A stretch of DNA of 12,070 nucleotides from Fidelibacterota bacterium. Its GTDB lineage: Bacteria > Fidelibacterota > Fidelibacteria > Fidelibacterales > Fidelibacteraceae. Shown here piece by piece: positions 6,642 to 12,070 of this stretch. Location: NCBI GenBank assembly GCA_029931905.1, contig JAOZRH010000026.1:1-12070 (forward strand), read 5' to 3'. A program made the translations under genes and the position numbers. The notes below the pieces were generated by a model. The model saw only the letters and a list, made by a program, of their open reading frames with translations. It searched no databases and was not told the origin of the DNA. How positions within the stretch are numbered: position 1 is the stretch's first letter; the number at the start of each line of letters is the position of its first letter.

Positions 6642-7334
6642 ATGAAAATATTACCATTTAAATATAAAATAAATTCAACAAAAACATTCACAAATGAAAA
6701 AACAATTGACATTTCTCAATATTCAAATATTGGAATTATTGGAAAAAATGGGAGTGGAAAAAGCACTTTAATTAAATTGTTAGTTGATTATGAATTGCGA
6801 AAAGTAAAAGCATTTGATAGTTATAAATTTACTGCATATTTATCACAAGATTTGACTCGATTATTTATTGGAAATACACTTGGGACAATAATTAGTTTGT
6901 ATGAAAATAAAAAACACGAAGTTGGAGAACATTTTGATAAACAACTATTTTATAAATATATTGAAAGGTTAGAGTTAAAAATTGATAACAAATTAAATCA
7001 GAGATTGATTGATTTTTCGGTAGGGGAAGCACAACGAATTGCAATAGCATTGACTTCTGCAACTATTTCGGAAATTGTAGTATTCGATGAACCAACTACA
7101 GCATTGAATCATAATTATTTGGATATCTTCTATTCTATTATTGATGAAATAACCAAGCGATCTAAGGTTTTTATTATTTCACATAATTTATTAGATATTC
7201 TAAAAACAAGTGATTATTTGTTATGGATTGATGAATTACAGATAAAAGATGAGTTTAATATTAAAGAAATTGTTGATAAAGACAAAATAATGAGTTATTT
7301 TTCATTCTATGAAAAATATAAATTGAAATTGTAA
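6642..7334 (+). CDS. ABC transporter ATPase, second subunit of a probable heterodimer
   Basis: A 230-aa nucleotide-binding domain. Walker A is GKNGSGKST (34-42), the Q-loop is at Q69 (YLSQD), Walker B is VVFDE (146-150), and the switch His181 in IISHN is intact. The signature is degenerate, FSVGE (125-129) instead of LSGGQ, and the D-loop ends in ALN rather than ALD. The start lies 1 nt after the stop of the first ATPase gene. In a head-to-tail dimer the catalytic site made by this subunit's Walker motifs and the partner's LSFGE should work. The opposite site, which combines the partner's Gln180 with this FSVGE, is degenerate. Length and layout fit the second ATPase of an ECF-type module; no membrane component is in view. 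Confidence 0.87.
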   Translation: MKILPFKYKINSTKTFTNEKTIDISQYSNIGIIGKNGSGKSTLIKLLVDYELRKVKAFDSYKFTAYLSQDLTRLFIGNTLGTIISLYENKKHEVGEHFDKQLFYKYIERLELKIDNKLNQRLIDFSVGEAQRIAIALTSATISEIVVFDEPTTALNHNYLDIFYSIIDEITKRSKVFIISHNLLDILKTSDYLLWIDELQIKDEFNIKEIVDKDKIMSYFSFYEKYKLKL

Positions 7335-7349
7335 AGGAATTTAAATAAA

Positions 7350-8924
7350 ATGGTAAAAAAAATCACAAAACAAAATATTATAGATAAAAAAGATGTAATT
7401 AAAGAAAAAATTAATCCTAAAAATATGGATTCACATATATTTTTTACATTGGCAAATATTATTAGTTTAACTCGAGCATTTCTTACATTACCAATTGTTT
7501 ATTATTTCTATTATGACGAGATAAAAATAGCCATAATATTGCTTAGTATTGCAGTTGTAACAGATTGGCTTGACGGATATGCGGCAAGACATGCACAATC
7601 AGTTACGACTTATGGTAAGGTATTAGATCCAATTGCTGATAAAATAGTTGGTTTGGGTGTTTTATCGGTAATGGTGATAAAAATGGATTTTCCGTTTTGG
7701 TTTATTGTACTTGTTTCAATTAGAGATTTTTCGATTATTATTTTAGCAATGGGTTTGCATAATTCTCGTGGAATTGTCAAAGGTGCAAATATTCCCGGGA
7801 AAATATTTATATTTATTAGTACAATAATGGGGTTTGCTTGGATATTTAATTCATTAAGACCATTTGCTTATCCATATCACATTTATTTACTTTTTCTTGC
7901 TACAGGTATAATGATTATTAGTTGGGTATGTTATTTTGTAGAATTGATTAATTTGATTAAAAAATCTCCATATCAACCGGTAATTGAAAGAAATAAAACT
8001 GGTAAAAAAAATACAGAGATAGAAAATAAATTTCTTTTCGGATTAAAAAAGACAAGAAATAAATTTAAAGATGGTTTATTTTCTCTTTTTGGAGAAAATG
8101 TAAAAATTGATGATGAATTCTTAGAAAAAGTTGAATCATTTTTATATCAATCTGATATTGGAGTAAATGTAACAGAAAAATTATTAAAAGAAATAAAAGA
8201 GAATTCAATAAATAATTTTGAAAAAATAAAAACCATTATTTATAATAAATTCAGTAATATGTTTACTGAAGAAAATGTAAAAATTGATATAGAAAAACAT
8301 AAGCCATTTGTAATTTTGGTAACTGGTGTTAATGGTTCTGGAAAAACGACTTCAATAGGAAAATTGGCAAATTATTATTCTCAAAAAGGGAAAAAAGTTT
8401 TAGTCGTCGCTGGAGATACATATAGAGCAGCAGCTGTTGAACAATTGGATATTTGGGCGAAAAAATCTAATGTAGAAATTATTAAGAATTTAGAAGCAAA
8501 GAATCCATCAGGAGTGATTTATGATGGAATAAATGCTGGAGTTTCTCGAAAATCAGATGTTATTATTGTTGATACTGCAGGAAGATTACATAATAAAAGC
8601 CATTTAATGGAAGAATTGGTAAAGATTGAAAAAGTAATTAAAAAGGTGATACCAGATGCTCCACACGAATCTTTATTGGTGATAGATGGGACACTTGGAC
8701 AAAATAGTTTAATTCAAGCAAAAGAATTTATGAACAGTATTCGAATTTCAGGTTTAATAATGACAAAATTAGATGGAACTGCAAAAGGCGGAATTCTAAT
8801 TGCTATAAAAGATGAGTTGGATATTCCAGTAAAATTTATTGGACTTGGTGAAGGAATAAATGATTTGCTTCCTTTTTCTTCTGAATATTATATAGAGTCA
8901 TTATTTGGAAAAAATACAAAATAA
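7350..8924 (+). CDS. Fusion: PgsA-like CDP-alcohol phosphatidyltransferase + FtsY SRP receptor
   Basis: One uninterrupted 524-codon frame with two complete domains. Residues about 28-205 are a polytopic CDP-alcohol phosphatidyltransferase, most like PgsA (phosphatidylglycerophosphate synthase). The full signature D72-x2-D75-G76-x2-A79-R80-x8-G89-x3-D93-x3-D97 is present, with about six hydrophobic segments. A polar linker (about 206-228) leads to FtsY (about 229-524). FtsY begins with the basic amphipathic FLFGLKKTRNKFKDGL region, then the N domain and the GTPase: G1 GVNGSGKT (326-333), DTYRAAAVEQL (356-366), DTAGR (408-412), TKLDGTAKGG (472-481) and GLGEGINDLLPF (498-509). FtsY targets ribosome-SRP complexes to the translocon. 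No ATG lies between residues 188 and 304, so a separate FtsY start would need a rare codon. AAAGGA is 11 nt before the ATG. The gene follows the ABC pair by 15 nt. Confidence 0.92.
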   Translation: MVKKITKQNIIDKKDVIKEKINPKNMDSHIFFTLANIISLTRAFLTLPIVYYFYYDEIKIAIILLSIAVVTDWLDGYAARHAQSVTTYGKVLDPIADKIVGLGVLSVMVIKMDFPFWFIVLVSIRDFSIIILAMGLHNSRGIVKGANIPGKIFIFISTIMGFAWIFNSLRPFAYPYHIYLLFLATGIMIISWVCYFVELINLIKKSPYQPVIERNKTGKKNTEIENKFLFGLKKTRNKFKDGLFSLFGENVKIDDEFLEKVESFLYQSDIGVNVTEKLLKEIKENSINNFEKIKTIIYNKFSNMFTEENVKIDIEKHKPFVILVTGVNGSGKTTSIGKLANYYSQKGKKVLVVAGDTYRAAAVEQLDIWAKKSNVEIIKNLEAKNPSGVIYDGINAGVSRKSDVIIVDTAGRLHNKSHLMEELVKIEKVIKKVIPDAPHESLLVIDGTLGQNSLIQAKEFMNSIRISGLIMTKLDGTAKGGILIAIKDELDIPVKFIGLGEGINDLLPFSSEYYIESLFGKNTK

Positions 8925-8927
8925 GTG

Positions 8928-8954
8928 TTGATAAAAGAATAATTATTGTAAAAT
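8928..8954 (+). promoter_or_regulatory. Weak possible promoter for rimO
   Basis: TTGATA at 8928-8933 and TAAAAT at 8949-8954 are spaced 15 nt apart in the 49-nt gap before rimO. The spacing is short for a vegetative promoter and the region is AT-rich. Readthrough from the upstream operon is just as plausible, since no terminator hairpin is visible in the gap. Confidence 0.22.
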
Positions 8955-8973
8955 TGTTGTAATAAAAGGCAAA

Positions 8974-10266
8974 ATGAAAAAAATAAATATTATAAATTTA
9001 GGTTGTTCAAAAAATTTAGTTGATAGTGAAATTGTAAAAGGTGGTTTGATAAGTCAGAATTTTCAATATGAAAATGATGTAAAGGAAGCACAAATAGTTA
9101 TAATAAATACTTGTGGATTTATACTTTCGGCAAGGGAAGAATCGATTGATACAATTTTAGAAATTGCTGAAATGAAAAAGGAAAATATATTAGAAAAATT
9201 GATTGTTATGGGATGTTTAACAGAGAGATTTAGAGAAGAAATGGAAACGGAAATACCTGAAGTTGATAAATTTTTTGGCGCTAATGAAATGTCAAAAGTA
9301 ATAGATTATTTATTACCAGATGGAGAAAAATACGACTCTGTTTATAATAGAAGTTTAATGACAAAGCCACATTATGCCTTTTTAAAAATAGCTGAAGGTT
9401 GTAGTAATAATTGTTCATTTTGTTCAATCCCAATAATGCGAGGGAAGCAAATTAGTCGTCCAATTGATGAAATTATTGAAGAGGCAAAATATTTAACAGA
9501 AAAAAAGAACATTAAAGAATTGGTGATAATCGCACAAGATACGACTACTTATGGTTATGATTTAGATGATAATGTTCGTTTATATGATGTATTAAGTGAA
9601 TTAGATAAAATTGAAAATGTAAAATGGATACGACTTCATTATACGCATCCTGATCATTTTGATGAAAGAATAATTGAATTAATGTCGAAAGCAAAAAAGA
9701 TTATTCCTTATTTAGACATTCCTTTTCAACATGTAAATGAAGAGATATTGAGAAGAATGAATCGTCGAGGAAATGCAAAGATATTCACAAAGTTGATAAA
9801 TAAATTGAGAAATGAAATTCCAAATTTAGTTTTGAGAACAACTTTTATGGTTGGATTTCCCGGAGAAACAGAAGAACAATTTTTAGAATTATATAATTTT
9901 GTTAAAGAGATAAAATTTGAACGATTGGGGGTTTTTACATATAGTGAAGAACAAGATACTATTGCCGAAAAATATGATGATAATATTTCCAAAAAAATAA
10001 AACAAAAAAGATATAATAAAATTATGGAATTGCAACAAAAAATATCATTAGAATTTAATGAAAAATTAATTGGGACAACACAAGTAGTTTTAATAGACGA
10101 ATATAATAAAAAAACAAATACTGCTTTTGGAAGAACTTATATGGATTCTCCTGAAATTGATAATAATGTAATAATCGAAGAAAAATTACAAGAAAGTAAG
10201 TTCTATGAAATTAAAATCAATGATTTTGTGGAATATGATTTGTTTGGTGAAAAGATAAAAAATTAA
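8974..10266 (+). CDS. rimO: Ribosomal protein S12 methylthiotransferase RimO
   Basis: A 430-aa radical-SAM enzyme that adds a methylthio group to the conserved aspartate of ribosomal protein S12. The N-terminal UPF0004 domain has the three cluster cysteines C11 (LGCSKN), C47 (NTCGF) and C81 (MGCLTE). The radical-SAM cluster is C143-x3-C147-x2-C150 in EGCSNNCSFCSIP, followed by RGKQISRP, typical of RimO rather than MiaB. Downstream are WIRLHYTHP, IPYLDIPFQH, RRMNRRG and TTFMVGFPGETEEQF. The C-terminal 65 residues form the TRAM domain. Length matches the family. It starts 49 nt after the fusion gene and ends tail-to-tail with the DUF1015 gene, only 5 bp between stop codons. Confidence 0.95.
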   Translation: MKKINIINLGCSKNLVDSEIVKGGLISQNFQYENDVKEAQIVIINTCGFILSAREESIDTILEIAEMKKENILEKLIVMGCLTERFREEMETEIPEVDKFFGANEMSKVIDYLLPDGEKYDSVYNRSLMTKPHYAFLKIAEGCSNNCSFCSIPIMRGKQISRPIDEIIEEAKYLTEKKNIKELVIIAQDTTTYGYDLDDNVRLYDVLSELDKIENVKWIRLHYTHPDHFDERIIELMSKAKKIIPYLDIPFQHVNEEILRRMNRRGNAKIFTKLINKLRNEIPNLVLRTTFMVGFPGETEEQFLELYNFVKEIKFERLGVFTYSEEQDTIAEKYDDNISKKIKQKRYNKIMELQQKISLEFNEKLIGTTQVVLIDEYNKKTNTAFGRTYMDSPEIDNNVIIEEKLQESKFYEIKINDFVEYDLFGEKIKN

Positions 10267-10271
10267 ACTAA

Positions 10272-11516
10272 TTATTTTAAACTATGAATAATTAATCCAC
10301 TTCTTAATTTTGGTTCAAACCATGTTGATTTTGGAGGCATTAATTTTTCGGCATCAGCAATTGACATTAATTGTTCGATTGATGTTGGGAAAAGTGCAAA
10401 GGCAATTTTCATATTACCTGAATTAACTCTATTTTCTAATTCCTTTAGTCCTCTAATTCCACCTACGAAATCTATTCTTTCATCTTTTCTTGGATCGCCA
10501 ATATTTAATATTGGTGTTAGTAAATTGTCAGATAAAATTGAAATATCTAAACCTTTTACGACATCATTTTTATCAAAAGAATTTGGTTTTGCAGTTAGTT
10601 TATACCATTTTTTATTTAAATACATCCCATAAGTATATGGTGATTTTGGCTTTGCTTCTTCGATTGAAATTGGGTTACTAATTTCAAAAGATTTACTAAT
10701 AGATTCAATTAATTCTGTTTCTGTCATTCCATTTAAATCTTTTACAACACGATTATAATCTAATATTTTCAATTGATTATGAGGAAAAAGTACCGTCAAA
10801 AACCAATTATATTCTTCATTACCATTGTGATTTTTATTTTCATTAGCAAGTAATTCACTTACCATTGCTGCAGATTTTGCTCTATGGTGTCCATCTGCAA
10901 CGAATGTATAATTAATTTTTGAAAATAAATCAATCAAGTTATCAGTGATAGATTGATCATCAATTTTCCAGAATGTATGTTGAATATTATCTTCAGAAGT
11001 GAAGTTATATTCTGGCTTTGTTTTTGCGATATCTGAAATAATTTTATCAATTGATTTATTGGCATAATAGGTTAAAAATACAGGTCCAGTATTTGCATTT
11101 GTATATTTTACATGTTTGATTCTGTCTTTTTCTTTTATTTCACGAGTAAGCTCATGAATTTTAATTTTTTTATTAATATAATCATTTACATTAGAAACGG
11201 TTACTAAACCAAATTGTTCATGGTTGCCCATTTTTTGTTTATAAATATAAATTGATTCTTTATCATCTTGAATTAACCAATTATTTTCAATCATTTTTTT
11301 GAGATTGTTTGCTGCCTTTTTATATACAATTTCGTCGTAATGATCTGTTTTTTTGGGAAGATCTATTTCTGATTTCACTACATGAAGGAATGAATATTTA
11401 TTATTTTTTGCTAGTTGAGATGCTTCTTCTGAATTTAATACATCATACGGAAATGATGCTATTTTTTCTTCCAATCCCAATTTTGGACGAATTCCTTTAA
11501 AACCTTTAATTTGCAT
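10272..11516 (-). CDS. DUF1015 family protein (COG4198)
   Basis: A 414-aa soluble protein recognised as DUF1015. It has the opening G-x-R-P near residue 10, FPYDV, the I-x-x-H-E-L-T-R block (about 117-125), N-T-G-P-V-F-L-T-Y-Y (about 142-151) and the invariant ADGHHR (207-212). No signal peptide or membrane segment is seen. In Bacteroidota, genes of this family often sit beside serine-biosynthesis genes (serC/serA), from memory, which hints at a role in serine or phosphoserine metabolism. No such neighbours are present here, so the function is left open. The start is the ATG at 11516. A TTG 12 nt further upstream is in frame but contains the GGAG Shine-Dalgarno itself, so it is unlikely to be used. 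Confidence 0.85.
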   Translation of the reverse strand: MQIKGFKGIRPKLGLEEKIASFPYDVLNSEEASQLAKNNKYSFLHVVKSEIDLPKKTDHYDEIVYKKAANNLKKMIENNWLIQDDKESIYIYKQKMGNHEQFGLVTVSNVNDYINKKIKIHELTREIKEKDRIKHVKYTNANTGPVFLTYYANKSIDKIISDIAKTKPEYNFTSEDNIQHTFWKIDDQSITDNLIDLFSKINYTFVADGHHRAKSAAMVSELLANENKNHNGNEEYNWFLTVLFPHNQLKILDYNRVVKDLNGMTETELIESISKSFEISNPISIEEAKPKSPYTYGMYLNKKWYKLTAKPNSFDKNDVVKGLDISILSDNLLTPILNIGDPRKDERIDFVGGIRGLKELENRVNSGNMKIAFALFPTSIEQLMSIADAEKLMPPKSTWFEPKLRSGLIIHSLK

Positions 11517-11522
11517 AATATA

Positions 11523-11526
11523 CTCC
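11523..11526 (-). promoter_or_regulatory. Shine-Dalgarno deciding the DUF1015 start
   Basis: GGAG on the minus strand lies 6 nt before the ATG at 11516, the expected spacing. This favours that ATG over the in-frame TTG at 11528, which overlaps the site. Confidence 0.65.
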
Positions 11527-11614
11527 AAAATATTTCTTTAAATATACCTATTGAAATTAATGAATATTATTTATACTTACAAATCTTTTTAAAATAATAT
11601 TATTGATGTAAAAC

Positions 11615-11645
11615 AAAAAAGGCAACTATTAAAGTTGCCTTTTTT
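11615..11645 (-). terminator. Rho-independent terminator after the small secreted protein gene
   Basis: AAAAAAGGCAACT (11615-11627) pairs perfectly over 13 bp with AGTTGCCTTTTTT (11633-11645), with a five-base loop. It is symmetric and could act on either strand. It lies 21 nt past the stop of the minus-strand gene at 11667, and no plus-strand gene reads into it. It also isolates the DUF1015 gene from that transcript. Confidence 0.85.
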
Positions 11646-11666
11646 ATCTAATTGGAGATGAATTAA

Positions 11667-12011
11667 TTAGATAAATTTTACATTATTTTTGATGAAAGAT
11701 GCATAATCTTCTTTGCTTGCATCATAATCTTTTAAAGCTTTCAAAGAAACAACAGCAGTATATTTGTCACCATTGTTGTCAATAATAATTTGACCGTTTC
11801 CATGATTTTCACAAGCTTGGTCTAAAAGTTGTAATCCGATTAATAAAGCTTGGTCAAATGTTTGTTCTCTAGTGTCAATATTTACAGTAAGAGTATCGTC
11901 AATTTTCATTTCTGGTTTTGCATAATTTGCATTTAGCATAGCTGTGCTTAGGATTAGAGTTATCATTACGATTGTCAATATTTGGATTGCTTTGTTTGTT
12001 TTAGTTTTCAT
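11667..12011 (-). CDS. Small exported protein of unknown function
   Basis: A 114-aa protein that I do not recognise. The N-terminus is a good Sec signal peptide: a basic start (MKTKTNK), a hydrophobic core (about residues 9-25), and likely cleavage after ANYA (about residue 31). No lipobox cysteine is present, so it is not a lipoprotein. The mature part of about 83 residues is acidic to neutral with one cysteine (C67). It shows alternating strand and helix character (TLTVNID, QALLIGLQLLDQ, GQIIIDNNGDKYTAVVSL), suggesting a small folded periplasmic domain. The start is supported by a strong AAGGAG Shine-Dalgarno upstream of the ATG. A hairpin terminator follows, so it is probably a single-gene transcript whose promoter is at or beyond the window edge. 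Confidence 0.75.
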   Translation of the reverse strand: MKTKTNKAIQILTIVMITLILSTAMLNANYAKPEMKIDDTLTVNIDTREQTFDQALLIGLQLLDQACENHGNGQIIIDNNGDKYTAVVSLKALKDYDASKEDYASFIKNNVKFI

Positions 12012-12070
12012 TTTGTTCTCCTTTTTTTAATTTTTTCGTTTCTGGTTGTTAGACATTGATAATTAAAAAA

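Noticed and set aside
7962..8040. Possible frameshift or missed stop joining separate pgsA and ftsY genes
   Set aside because: The frame is continuous through a plausible polar linker, both domains are complete, and no ATG or ribosome-binding site for a separate ftsY is visible; only a single-base read error at a lost stop codon could explain it otherwise.
10269..10294. Inverted repeat TAATTATT/AATAATTA between the convergent rimO and DUF1015 genes as a bidirectional terminator
   Set aside because: The 8-bp stem has no G or C, the loop is ten bases and there is no T run after it; such palindromes are expected by chance at this base composition.
11517..11528. Upstream TTG start adding four residues to the DUF1015 protein
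   Set aside because: The TTG overlaps the GGAG Shine-Dalgarno that is correctly spaced for the ATG at 11516, and the family sequence begins at that Met.
11540..11614. Promoter for the DUF1015 gene in the gap upstream of it on the minus strand
   Set aside because: A TATAAA-like box exists, but no acceptable -35 element is at the right distance; the region is too AT-rich for a confident call.

Overview
This is an AT-rich bacterial chromosome segment with ordinary housekeeping content. There are no mobile elements, phage genes or CRISPR arrays. Protein sequences, a Bacteroidota-like threonine dehydrogenase, LPS-core genes and the tRNA types suggest a low-GC Gram-negative of the FCB group (Bacteroidota / Ignavibacteriota / Kapabacteria-like). 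That placement is an inference from motif style, not from a search. Several genes carry clear Shine-Dalgarno motifs (AAGGAG, GGGGAG, GGAG); others have none.

Layout. (1) Bases 31-605: ribosomal protein genes rplU and rpmA, closed by a strong hairpin terminator. (2) Bases 745-2204: a PspC-domain membrane protein, an MscS-type mechanosensitive channel and a YciH/SUI1-family translation factor, all on the plus strand. (3) Bases 2324-2529: two tRNA genes, Val(GAC) with an unusual C at position 33 and a CAT-anticodon tRNA that looks like Ile2, followed by a terminator. (4) Bases 2674-3624: an SDR-type L-threonine 3-dehydrogenase. (5) Bases 3647-8924: a tightly packed envelope block. It holds a family-9 glycosyltransferase (heptosyltransferase-like), Kdo transferase waaA, two ECF-type ABC ATPase genes, and one long ORF that fuses a CDP-alcohol phosphatidyltransferase (PgsA-like) to a complete FtsY SRP-receptor GTPase. 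(6) Bases 8974-10266: rimO. (7) Minus strand: a DUF1015-family gene tail-to-tail with rimO, then a terminator and a small secreted protein of unknown function.

The most notable object is the PgsA-FtsY fusion at 7350-8924. The CDP-alcohol phosphotransferase signature and all SRP-GTPase motifs are intact in a single reading frame, with no ATG between the two halves. FtsY normally reaches the membrane through an amphipathic N-terminal region that binds anionic phospholipids. Here the receptor would be covalently attached to the enzyme that makes the phosphatidylglycerol precursor. The two adjacent ABC ATPases also carry complementary departures from consensus (H-loop His to Gln in one, degenerate signature in the other). 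This predicts a heterodimer with one normal and one degenerate ATP site, and no transmembrane partner is visible in the window.
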